Origin: Scatosoma sp045632625
GTDB lineage: Bacteria > Bacillota > Clostridia > Christensenellales > Borkfalkiaceae
NCBI GenBank assembly: GCA_045632625.1
Contig: JAZQWZ010000032.1
Coordinates: 1 to 59,497, forward strand
Length of the DNA: 59,497 bases
Direction of reading: 5' to 3'
Of this stretch, positions 26,286 through 33,903 are shown piece by piece. The translations under genes were made by a program, and so were the position numbers. Position 1 is the stretch's first letter. Each line of letters opens with the position of its first letter. The notes beneath the pieces were generated by a model, which was not told where the DNA came from, searched no databases, and saw nothing but the letters and a program-made list of their open reading frames with translations.

Positions 26286-27710
26286 TTATGCTTTTATAAA
26301 CCTTTGATAAGCACTCTTTGGCTTATCGGGAATTGTTAATTTCAATTTGCCAGAATCAAGCAAAGGCTGTACGATTTGTGACATCACATAGTTTTTCGAT
26401 TTACCAACAAACGCAGTCAATTCATCTCTGGAACGAGGAATGGCACAAAATTCTACGATGGATTCGGAAATAGACATATTATTCAAGTAATAGCTATTTT
26501 TCATTACAACCTTAAATTCGCCGTGTAAAACAGAGAATACGGGAGCAGGTAAACTAGCATCTAAAAACTCCTTACGCATAGTAGGAATACCCGAATAACG
26601 ATTTTCCGTTACCTTTAATAATTCCAGCATATTTGCAAGAGCTGCGTTGCGCGTTTCGGGGTGTACTTTACCAAGAGCGTCAATAGTAATTTTACCATAT
26701 AAACCACCGCTATTGGTAATTTCCATTCTATCACGGTACATTTCAATTCTAATGGGAACATTTTCCGTATGCTTGCTATAATCTCTATGCACGAGCGCAT
26801 TTAAAATCGCTTCGCGGACGGCTTTAATAGGATATTCAGGTTTATCAACTCGACGGCCGTTTTCATCAATTATTGTTTTAATTCTACTATTTTTTCGAAC
26901 AAATTCGACAGCTTCTTCCAACATATCAGGAATAGCCCCTGTAATACGTTTATTGTCAATAAAGCGCTCACCTTCGCTACCAACCGTACCGTGTTCAACC
27001 CCAGGTAAGCATACCGCGGTAATGCACAGTTGAGGGAAATAGGTTTGTGGATATTTTGAAAACGTCATCACGCCCGCAAGGGTAGGCGTTCCGTTTTTCG
27101 TGATAGCCATCAACTCTAAAATTTCATTTTCGGATACGCTGTTGGCTAAATTCTTTCTTTCAATCTTTACAGCAGTTAAATATGCATCCAATCTTTGTAA
27201 ATCAAATAATTGAATTCCAGCTTCTTCTACAACGCGAATATCATCACGCGTTCTTTTTCTAAAAGCGTCATAGCTATAGATTTCATATTCACTCATCAAC
27301 TCGTCAGATTCTCCAACGCGAATATACGAGCCTTTAATTCTACCGACGCCTTTATAAAAAACAGGACGTTCGGATATATCAATCGCTGGTATTTCCGCAG
27401 AAACTATCAATTTACCGTCGATATCGCAAACAGTAAAAAGGGCTCTTACCGCAGGCTCCATTTGCTTGCATTGTTCGGTTACTTTTTTTTGTAGATCTTG
27501 CGCATCATAAACGCCTTTTATTGTGTAACCATCCGTTTCATCTATCCCAAATATGATAATACCACCTTCATCTTGATTAGAAAACGAAGATAACGTATCA
27601 AAAAGTTTTGTAGGGCAGCCTTGCGCCGCCGTTTTTAATTCGATGCTTTGCGTTTCTGTTTTTTGATGTTGTATTTCATACACTAATTTTTTTAAATCTT
27701 CGGCTTGCAT
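26286..27710 (-). CDS. AlbA_2/Schlafen-domain protein with RecG-like ATP-binding region
   Basis: A 474-aa protein of the group often labelled ATP-dependent DNA helicase RecG-related or transcriptional regulator. An AlbA_2 domain spans about 15-130 (SIELKTAA, LSSFSNQDEGGIIIFGIDE). A GHKL-like ATPase piece follows (VREAILNALVHRDYS, then MEITNSGGLYG) and a winged helix closes the protein (IPRSRDELTAFVGKSKNYV). AlbA_2 domains bind nucleic acid and related proteins act in regulation or phage defence. The gene starts at ATG 27710 with AGGAGGTG and has a perfect consensus promoter. It is the leftmost gene of element B. Confidence 0.85.
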   Translation of the reverse strand: MQAEDLKKLVYEIQHQKTETQSIELKTAAQGCPTKLFDTLSSFSNQDEGGIIIFGIDETDGYTIKGVYDAQDLQKKVTEQCKQMEPAVRALFTVCDIDGKLIVSAEIPAIDISERPVFYKGVGRIKGSYIRVGESDELMSEYEIYSYDAFRKRTRDDIRVVEEAGIQLFDLQRLDAYLTAVKIERKNLANSVSENEILELMAITKNGTPTLAGVMTFSKYPQTYFPQLCITAVCLPGVEHGTVGSEGERFIDNKRITGAIPDMLEEAVEFVRKNSRIKTIIDENGRRVDKPEYPIKAVREAILNALVHRDYSKHTENVPIRIEMYRDRMEITNSGGLYGKITIDALGKVHPETRNAALANMLELLKVTENRYSGIPTMRKEFLDASLPAPVFSVLHGEFKVVMKNSYYLNNMSISESIVEFCAIPRSRDELTAFVGKSKNYVMSQIVQPLLDSGKLKLTIPDKPKSAYQRFIKA

Positions 27711-27740
27711 AACAACACCTCCTTGTCCAATTATATGTGA

Positions 27741-27769
27741 ATTATAGCAAATAAATAATATTTTGTCAA
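27741..27769 (-). promoter_or_regulatory. Consensus promoter of the AlbA_2 gene
   Basis: TTGACA (27764-27769), a 17-bp spacer and TATAAT (27741-27746) form a perfect match on the minus strand. The iteron array begins 11 bp upstream of the -35. Confidence 0.9.
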
Positions 27770-27780
27770 TACAATTTTAT

Positions 27781-27875
27781 AAGAATTAACGATATTTATA
27801 AAAAATTAACGATAAAAATAGAAGAATTAACGATTTTATAAAAAGAATTAACACTAAAATAGAAGAATTAACGAT
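27781..27875. repeat. Five iterons of AAGAATTAACGAT
   Basis: Copies start at 27781, 27801, 27822, 27842 and 27863, a spacing of 20, 21, 20 and 21 bp, which is two helical turns. The second and fourth copies have small changes (AAAAATTAACGAT, AAGAATTAACACT). All are direct repeats on one face of the DNA. This is typical of binding arrays for an initiator or a cooperative regulator. Confidence 0.85.
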
Positions 27876-28051
27876 GATAATCTAAAATTTAACTTCTATA
27901 TTTAAAGTTATTCGGCTAATTCTATAAAAATTTTTACTCGGTTAAATCCGACTAATCTAATTCCGAGTAAAACAAATTAAAAATGGCTGCAAAGTTGCCT
28001 GTAAATAGAAGAAAAAATCACTCAAAAAAATTCAATTTTTTCTATTTGAGA

Positions 28052-28118
28052 TTGGGGTGTGCCCTTACATGTATACAAGCGGCGGCGCGTTGCGCCGCCG
28101 TGTAAGGGCACACCCCAA
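28052..28118. other. Large inverted repeat, candidate rolling-circle origin
   Basis: TTGGGGTGTGCCCTTACA (28052-28069) and TGTAAGGGCACACCCCAA (28101-28118) are a perfect 18-bp pair. Between them lies a second hairpin GGCGGCGC/GCGCCGCC (28081-28099) and an 11-nt single-stranded stretch, TGTATACAAGC. A GC-rich cruciform beside a HUH Rep gene is the expected form of a double-strand origin. The nick site is not proven. Confidence 0.65.
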
Positions 28119-28149
28119 CAAACTTAACTAAATCGGTCAAAAGAATTGA

Positions 28150-28215
28150 AACGGCAAAGGAACGCCCATCGCCGCTGATCCGCTTGGCGATTGGGCGTTA
28201 TTCCATTTTGCCGTG
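28150..28215 (-). terminator. Long hairpin after the rep gene
   Basis: ACGGCAAA/TTTTGCCGT encloses AACGCCC/GGGCGTT and a GCGATGG/CCAATCGC-type stem with one bulge. It lies 30 bp after the rep stop codon. It may end rep transcription or serve as a single-strand origin. Confidence 0.6.
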
Positions 28216-28246
28216 ATTTTTCAATAACGACCTTTTGGCTATCACT

Positions 28247-29347
28247 TTAGTTACAAGTTGTTACTTGGGAAAGCACCTTATACACTTTGCCTTTGTCAAG
28301 CTTTATTATTTCGCCGTATTCCGTAACGATCTCCGCTTCATCCGACACGAGAAAGGACGTTTCATCCTCATTCGTCGGTCCTAATATATCTTTTTTTCTG
28401 ACTGCACACTTTATAAAGGTTGGAATATTCTTCGACCACATCGCTTTTCCGCCTTTATCCATATATTTCCCTATGTAATCATACGCACTTTGGCTTAATT
28501 GCGGTATAATTTCTTCTATCGTCGATAAGCCGAACTTTTCGTTGAACTCCTGATTCCGCGTATGCACTTCCATTTGTTTCGTCATTGGATTATATTTCCG
28601 TTCTTCAAAGTTTTTCGACAATATTTCTTCGTCCTCGATGAACATTAAAGCGTGGAAGTGCAGTCGAACGCTTCCGTCCCAGCCCTCCCATACACCGAAA
28701 TATTTCCAACCCTTTCTATTTACCTTATTCCGTAAATACGTGCGTAGCTTCTTTTTAAACTGCTCCGACGTCATTTTTGCATCGTCATAGGTGAAGGTAA
28801 CGAAATAATTCATACCATTGAGCGAACACTTTCTAATAAAACGGTTTTTTCTCGCATTAAAATTATGGCGTTTGCGCTTAAAGTTTTCTTGCAGGAATTC
28901 TTTCCGTTTTGCTCGGTCGGGGATATACGGCGCAAACTTATCCATCATAATCGCCCAACGCTTTTTCCAACTTTCCTTTGCATATGCGTCGTAATAATGA
29001 TTGAATAGCTCCCGAAGTGTCATTTTAACCGTTTTATTGGGCTTATTTTGAACGTCTTTGACAACTTCAACTACTTGTTCGCCTTGGCAATTATCCTCGT
29101 TATTATGCCCAATTTCAACGGTATATTCTTCTATGATAATTCCGTCGTCATCTTCTTCGTTTATCTTCTCGGATATTAAATCGGAAACGTCTACGTCTAC
29201 GCGCTTTTCGGGGATTTTTCTGCGCTTCTTACCCTTGGGGAGATTTTGCTCCTCAAAGAACCAATGAATTTCACCGCCGTCGTTTGTCAGCTTGCCAAAA
29301 AGATATTCGTCTTCGTCCATTTCTGCAAATGGCTTTTTAATTTTCAT
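28247..29347 (-). CDS. Rolling-circle replication initiator (HUH endonuclease)
   Basis: A 366-aa protein. The HUH nuclease motifs are clear: motif 1 FVTFTY (182-187), motif 2 HFHALMF (H230, H232) and motif 3 YIGKYMDK (Y291, Y295, K298). The first 110 residues are charged and acidic and are not conserved with other Reps I know; a basic helical region follows. It should nick the origin, stay joined to the 5' end through Tyr, and start rolling-circle replication or mobilisation of element B. The SD is GGAGG. Its promoter shares an operator with the integrase promoter. Confidence 0.85.
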   Translation of the reverse strand: MKIKKPFAEMDEDEYLFGKLTNDGGEIHWFFEEQNLPKGKKRRKIPEKRVDVDVSDLISEKINEEDDDGIIIEEYTVEIGHNNEDNCQGEQVVEVVKDVQNKPNKTVKMTLRELFNHYYDAYAKESWKKRWAIMMDKFAPYIPDRAKRKEFLQENFKRKRHNFNARKNRFIRKCSLNGMNYFVTFTYDDAKMTSEQFKKKLRTYLRNKVNRKGWKYFGVWEGWDGSVRLHFHALMFIEDEEILSKNFEERKYNPMTKQMEVHTRNQEFNEKFGLSTIEEIIPQLSQSAYDYIGKYMDKGGKAMWSKNIPTFIKCAVRKKDILGPTNEDETSFLVSDEAEIVTEYGEIIKLDKGKVYKVLSQVTTCN

Positions 29348-29379
29348 AATACTACCTCCAAAATGTTTATTGTAGGGGT

Positions 29380-29423
29380 ATTATAACAAAAATTTTATAG
29401 CCTGTCTAAGACGAATTTTGTCG
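29380..29423 (-). promoter_or_regulatory. Promoter and operator of rep
   Basis: TAGACA (29403-29408), 17 bp and TATAAT (29380-29385) on the minus strand. The -35 lies inside GTCTTAGAC (29404-29412), with a half-copy GACAAAA upstream (29417-29423). The same GTCTTAGAC-TAGACA arrangement precedes the integrase gene at 36354. Confidence 0.8.
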
Positions 29424-29441
29424 TATTGGTAGGGAAGAAAA

Positions 29442-29478
29442 AGGGCAGTACTACGCATTTCAACGCATACCTGCCCTA
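29442..29478 (-). terminator. Terminator between the 29482 gene and rep
   Basis: AGGGCAG/CTGCCCT with the inner TATGCGT/ATGCGTA stem and a TGAA loop; TTTTTC follows on the minus strand. Confidence 0.85.
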
Positions 29479-29481
29479 TAG

Positions 29482-29946
29482 TTATTCCGTTTTATTCTGC
29501 ATTTCTTGAACCATATTATCAATGTCTTCTTCGGCAGTACAATCCACCAAGCCATTCATAATTTTAAGGAATTCGTCCAAATCGATTTTGCCTTTTTTCT
29601 TGCAATGCATTAAGCGGCGGAGATAATCTTGACGCTCGTTAAAGCTCTTTAAGGCAAGGAAGAACTCTTCGCCATTCCAATCCATTTCGCCAAACTTTTG
29701 TAAGCGCGTTTGAAAATCAGAATCACGGTATTTTGCGAAGATATATGTACGCGCAACCGTTTGCATTAAATTGCGTTTTTCGTGTTCTATAAGCTCAGGA
29801 AATGTCATTTCGCGTATATCAAGGATTTCTTCGCCTTCATCCTCAGCCGCATCATAAATATGTTGGATATCTTCCGTATCCGCAATAAATTCAAAAGTGG
29901 TATTATCTTCATCGGTTTTATATTTTGCCGTTACTTTGTAATACAT
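29482..29946 (-). CDS. Hypothetical acidic element protein
   Basis: A 154-aa protein, not recognised. It starts with a beta-rich 45-residue part (YKVTAKYKTDEDNTTFEFIAD) and continues as acidic helices. There is no signal peptide. It overlaps the end of the XRE gene by 16 bp and has a good SD (GGAGG), so the two form an operon. A strong terminator follows. The position next to rep and an XRE regulator suggests copy control or replication support, but nothing in the sequence proves it. Confidence 0.7.
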   Translation of the reverse strand: MYYKVTAKYKTDEDNTTFEFIADTEDIQHIYDAAEDEGEEILDIREMTFPELIEHEKRNLMQTVARTYIFAKYRDSDFQTRLQKFGEMDWNGEEFFLALKSFNERQDYLRRLMHCKKKGKIDLDEFLKIMNGLVDCTAEEDIDNMVQEMQNKTE

Positions 29947-30179
29947 AATTTCCCGTCCTCCACGTTTTCAATAAACAAATTTACCGCATCTAATTCTAAA
30001 ACGGTTGCGATTTCTTGCGCAATGTTGATATTTTTTACGCCTTGATTTACCCAACGGCTTACGTTACGAAGAGGTGTACCAAACACGTAAGAAAATTCTT
30101 CCTGCGTTCTATATTGCGATAAGTGGATGGCTCTTTTCACGTTTGCGCCAACGACTTCGCTTAACAATTTTTGCTCCAT
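29931..30179 (-). CDS. XRE-family repressor
   Basis: An 82-aa helix-turn-helix protein. The start at ATG 30179 (MEQKLLSEVV) is preferred because GGAGG lies 6 bp upstream of it; an earlier ATG at 30191 has none. The HTH is NVKRAIHLSQYRTQEEFSYVFG followed by VSRWVNQGVKNINIAQEIATVLE, a lambda-type fold (residues about 12-60). It is the first gene after a perfect consensus promoter that carries a palindromic operator, so it probably represses itself and perhaps the rep and integrase promoters of element B. Confidence 0.8.
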   Translation of the reverse strand: MEQKLLSEVVGANVKRAIHLSQYRTQEEFSYVFGTPLRNVSRWVNQGVKNINIAQEIATVLELDAVNLFIENVEDGKLCITK

Positions 30180-30214
30180 TTGTGCCTCCATAATCTTATT
30201 TTATATGTATAAAT

Positions 30215-30262
30215 ACGAACATATGTTTGTTTTATTATACTATAAATTGGAAACATTGTCAA
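30215..30262 (-). promoter_or_regulatory. Consensus promoter and palindromic operator of the XRE gene
   Basis: TTGACA (30257-30262), 17 bp and TATAAT (30234-30239) on the minus strand. Directly downstream of the -10, at 30215-30230, lies the near-perfect 16-bp palindrome ACGAACATATGTTTGT. Confidence 0.88.
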
Positions 30263-30393
30263 GTGTAAGGGATATAAGTTTCGTGAAAACAAACACTTAT
30301 TTCAAGAAGTTTTGTCGTTTTTTGTAAAAAAGAGGTTTCGCATACATTTTACGCGTAACCTCTTTTGATATACAAAAGCAATTTTAGACGGCT

Positions 30394-31710
30394 TTAAAAG
30401 ACCATTTCAAATGCTTTATAAATCTCTTCATTATCTAAGCCAATTCTCTTAAATAACGCCACATAAATCAAAACAACCATGCTATATGATGTATCAGCAA
30501 TTCGGGGAGTCAATTTTGGTTTTTCGCCATGCGTAACATCATTTCTACATTTGACAAATTTTTGTATTAAATCTTCCGTGATTTCAAGATTTTTATGGGA
30601 TAATATTCTATCAACCACTTCTTTGTTTGCTTCATATAATACGAAAAATTGTTCAGCCGCAGGGAATGTCCATTTTGAAATGCTTCCCACGATAGATTGA
30701 TACGCTTTTTCTGTTAAAGCAGGAGTCTCTTCTTTGTATTCTTTAACAACTTTCTTCACTTTTTTAATAAGCTTTGTGATAATTTCTTCTTTTTCTTTTT
30801 TTATCTTACTTTTAGCAAATTCAAATTCAAGGGCTGTACAAATGTTTTTTATTGAGTTATATGTAACATAATGAGCGTCTGTATTATTATCTGGCAAAAA
30901 GTTTGTAGAAAAATCCTCAGAATCTATTATTTCAATGAATTTCGAAAAAACTCTATCTACGGAACGTAGAGAAATTGTTCTTATTGGTTTCTTATCAACG
31001 ATATCTTTAAAGCCGTGGTTTACATAGATATTTGCATATCCTTTATGAGCTTCGTCCTTAAAATAATATACGATTTTATCAAATTCGATATTTTGCTGCC
31101 TTACCAATAAGGCTACTATTTTTGTTAATAGAAAATAGCATTCTTCAAATCTTTTTAAAGGTTGTTCATTTTCGAATTTTAAAGATATAACCGAATTTGT
31201 TACCCCCAACTTATTATCTTTTCTTTCTGAATAAGGGAAAATACTACTTTTGAAAATACACTGAGTGCCACCAACGCTTACATTATATTTTTTAGTTACT
31301 TCCTTTAACGGTTTAAATTTAATGCAACAACCCTTTTCATACATATTGTCTTCAAACTCAAAAGGAGGATATATTAGCTCTGGATCCAAAATACAATTAC
31401 CCGTACCACCAATAAATTCTATGGAGTCAAATTTTGATAAATCATAATTTCTTAGATTAGCAGAACCAACGGCATAATAATCCACCGAAAATCTAATACA
31501 ATTTATAACCTTTGTTGAGTTTTTTATATGTAATGCTATATTATAATTATTATCAGTAACTCCATATAAGATATCAGGCAATTTAACTTTTTCACTAAAC
31601 CGAAAACCTGACACTCCATTAAATATCCTTCCGATAAATCCGTCTAACGTAAAAGCGTATCGTTTTTCTTGTAATGTTATATAGCCATATATTTTTTCGG
31701 GATGATTCAT
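30394..31710 (-). CDS. ApeA-like HEPN protein, putative anti-phage factor
   Basis: A 438-aa protein. The C-terminal 150 residues are helical and carry RNDVTH (R389, H394), the Rx4H catalytic motif of HEPN ribonucleases, in the usual place after a K-rich helix. The N-terminal 280 residues are beta-rich and resemble the ApeA N-terminal domain (GYITLQEKRYAF, then FKPL). ApeA-type proteins stop phage growth by an unknown signal and RNA cleavage. The gene lies next to a restriction-modification operon, which fits a defence role. The assignment of the N-terminal domain is by weak similarity. From 31711 to 31921 only small palindromes were seen. Confidence 0.65.
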   Translation of the reverse strand: MNHPEKIYGYITLQEKRYAFTLDGFIGRIFNGVSGFRFSEKVKLPDILYGVTDNNYNIALHIKNSTKVINCIRFSVDYYAVGSANLRNYDLSKFDSIEFIGGTGNCILDPELIYPPFEFEDNMYEKGCCIKFKPLKEVTKKYNVSVGGTQCIFKSSIFPYSERKDNKLGVTNSVISLKFENEQPLKRFEECYFLLTKIVALLVRQQNIEFDKIVYYFKDEAHKGYANIYVNHGFKDIVDKKPIRTISLRSVDRVFSKFIEIIDSEDFSTNFLPDNNTDAHYVTYNSIKNICTALEFEFAKSKIKKEKEEIITKLIKKVKKVVKEYKEETPALTEKAYQSIVGSISKWTFPAAEQFFVLYEANKEVVDRILSHKNLEITEDLIQKFVKCRNDVTHGEKPKLTPRIADTSYSMVVLIYVALFKRIGLDNEEIYKAFEMVF

Positions 31711-31921
31711 AGTCTCACCGTTGTTATTTTACTGTTTCTTTGAGGGGAATGGTTCCGACAATTTCTTACGGACGTATGCGTATAGTAATTTCGCAAAAGC
31801 AACTACAATGGACATTCTGCTTATAAGCAGGGCCTAATTTTCCATTGCATTGAGAAAATCGCTATATTTTCAACAGCTTTTGTCCCCATAAATTATTTTC
31901 AATTATCATCATAAAGGAGTT

Positions 31922-32512
31922 TTAAGATATATTAGTGGAAAATTCTGTGGCAAGTTGTTCACTTAATTCCGACAATGACTTTATAAGACCAAGATTACTA
32001 TATTCAAAGTTTTGAGTCAAACTATCCCATTGCATAAAGCCAAGGCAATGCTCCTTGAGGTCATTGCCAACTACAGTTTTTATGTGTGATAAATGTTCCT
32101 CGGTCGAAAGTATCTGAGATAATCTTGGACTGGAGCCATTATCTATGTTAACAAGCAGTCCATACTTTGCGCCCGAAACAAGACAGTAACCAACAAGTTG
32201 AGACCATTCTTTCAATCCAGCACTATTCATTAGTTTTACTTCAAGAATGAGTATTTCAAACTTTATACCATCCGTAATAAGCGCAAAAATATCAAGATTT
32301 AACGGCGGTACACGTTGAGCAAAATTTGTTGCACATTTGCATTGTTCGGGATTTGCGCTAATAATACGTTGCAAATTAGTCTTCAATTCGCCTATACCCC
32401 AAAACACCTCAAGTTCTCTGTGTTGTTGCGCTCTAAAATTACTTTTTAACTGTGCTTCAATAAAACGCTGTATTTCTGGATAATATGAGACCTCGTTACG
32501 TTTAATCGCCAC
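31922..32512 (-). CDS. PD-(D/E)xK nuclease, probable restriction subunit
   Basis: A 196-aa protein with the core of a PD-(D/E)xK nuclease: LDIFALIT with D74, then FEILILEVK with E91 and K93, and QLVGYCL after it, the usual helix with a conserved Gln. The start is GTG at 32512, inside the end of the preceding gene by 11 bp, with AGGAGG 9 bp upstream, so it is coupled to it. With the methyltransferase and the LAGLIDADG-like protein it forms a three-gene restriction-modification operon. It is short for a stand-alone restriction enzyme, which suggests that target recognition lies in the partner. Confidence 0.7.
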   Translation of the reverse strand: MAIKRNEVSYYPEIQRFIEAQLKSNFRAQQHRELEVFWGIGELKTNLQRIISANPEQCKCATNFAQRVPPLNLDIFALITDGIKFEILILEVKLMNSAGLKEWSQLVGYCLVSGAKYGLLVNIDNGSSPRLSQILSTEEHLSHIKTVVGNDLKEHCLGFMQWDSLTQNFEYSNLGLIKSLSELSEQLATEFSTNIS

Positions 32513-33893
32513 TTCTTAAGTCCTCCTCTGTAATTTGGCGAACCAACAATTTATATTCGTTCGATAAATCACGAGTAACAAGTCGACTATACACAGCAGG
32601 ATTTTTAGCACCAATTAAAGAACCTCTCTCATTACCAAGTATAACGAGTGGCGTTAAAAGTTCAGGCTTACGAATCTCAACTGTTTCCTCGGGATTATTT
32701 GATATATGACTCTCAATTACAGCAGTATATCCTTTGGGACGCTTGCCAAATAGTTCATTATCATTAGCAATTACATAAGCAATGGCTTGAAGAACCTCCG
32801 CAATAGGATAACCATTATGTTGATTGCTTCCATAAATAAGCGCATTATTGTCGTTTTTGTATAAAGTATACAATGCTGCAATAGAGATGTTTTGAATAGA
32901 GTACGTCCTTGCAGATAATAAGGGGTCGTTTGCGATAATAGAAGTTATACGTTCCTTCGTTTCCTTGCATAATATAGGAAAAGGATTAACTAAATCGCCA
33001 AGATTTCTGAAACAATTACAAACTTTATCATAAGGAGCATGTTCACAACCCATTACGGCGCAAAAATGTCGAAAGTGGATATAATGTCCCCCGCGAATGT
33101 TATCAGGTAACCGCAAATCGTTTTCAGCAGGATGTACCGTAGAAGGAGTTACATGAAAATCACGTTCTTCACATATTTCGGCTGTATGAGTCTGTTGTTG
33201 TAATTGGCGGTTCTCATTCGATGTTTCGGCTTTTGTACGAAAAGCAAAAGCACCAAATTGTGCGTATTGGTCAAGTAAAATTCGAAGCTTAAATCCTTTG
33301 TTCCATTGGGAATAATATGGATCACTCGTACAATGAATATTGGGGTGATTCCAATTCACTTGATCCGGAATACAATTTATACTATAAAGCAATCTACACA
33401 AGTCGCAAACAAACTGGAAATTATATCCTTTAATTTCAAATGACAGTATTTGATGCTCGTCCGAAAATCTTCTTTGGGATTTTGCCATGCTCCCAATCGT
33501 ATCAGCCAAACCAGCAACAAATCTGCGCTTAAGATTGTCGTCAATTAATTCGGGCACGATTGCATTAATATTTGCAGTGCCACGTATTTCGCCTTCACAC
33601 GTAATGCCATACTGCATTAAATCTTCTTTTACATCAGAGATATCGCCTTCGCATAAAATTGTCCATGTCCCACCAGGAGTAGTTTCATACTGTACAGATA
33701 AATTGTAGACAGCTCGAAACATTTGTCCAACTTTCTGAAGAATATCTCTTGCAATTTGACCAGCTCTTTGCGGATTATCTATATATGAACCCCATTTTTT
33801 GTAAGGTAAACGAATCCTAAATACATCTTCCGCTGTTCCAAATATGCCACCGCCAATCATTAATCCAAGAAGGTAGGCTTTATCCGTATTCAT
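32502..33893 (-). CDS. LAGLIDADG-like protein with altered catalytic positions, R-M associated
   Basis: A 463-aa protein, started at 33893 (AGGAGG upstream). Two helices resemble the paired LAGLIDADG motifs: YLLGLMIGGG (7-16) and FVAGLADTIGSM (125-136), about 115 residues apart as in two-domain homing enzymes. In both, the acidic residue expected at the end of the motif is replaced (Gly in the first, Ile in the second). The rest includes ILSFEIKGYNFQFVCDLC and WNHPN. It lies between a C5 methyltransferase and a PD-(D/E)xK nuclease, so a DNA-recognition role is the best guess. I know no named family for it. Confidence 0.6.
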   Translation of the reverse strand: MNTDKAYLLGLMIGGGIFGTAEDVFRIRLPYKKWGSYIDNPQRAGQIARDILQKVGQMFRAVYNLSVQYETTPGGTWTILCEGDISDVKEDLMQYGITCEGEIRGTANINAIVPELIDDNLKRRFVAGLADTIGSMAKSQRRFSDEHQILSFEIKGYNFQFVCDLCRLLYSINCIPDQVNWNHPNIHCTSDPYYSQWNKGFKLRILLDQYAQFGAFAFRTKAETSNENRQLQQQTHTAEICEERDFHVTPSTVHPAENDLRLPDNIRGGHYIHFRHFCAVMGCEHAPYDKVCNCFRNLGDLVNPFPILCKETKERITSIIANDPLLSARTYSIQNISIAALYTLYKNDNNALIYGSNQHNGYPIAEVLQAIAYVIANDNELFGKRPKGYTAVIESHISNNPEETVEIRKPELLTPLVILGNERGSLIGAKNPAVYSRLVTRDLSNEYKLLVRQITEEDLRSGD

Positions 33894-33903
33894 AAAAGCC
33901 TCC

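Noticed and set aside
27781..27875. CRISPR array
   Set aside because: The repeats are 13 bp with 7-8 bp between them, far too short for repeats and spacers, and no cas genes are present. They fit iterons.
31817..31830. Perfect 14-bp palindrome CTGCTTATAAGCAG
   Set aside because: It lies between the ApeA-like and nuclease genes but has no T-run and no nearby promoter I can defend; it may be chance.
32502..33893. Active homing endonuclease in an intron or intein
   Set aside because: It is a free-standing gene, lies in a restriction-modification operon with its own SD, and lacks the acidic residues expected in both LAGLIDADG motifs.
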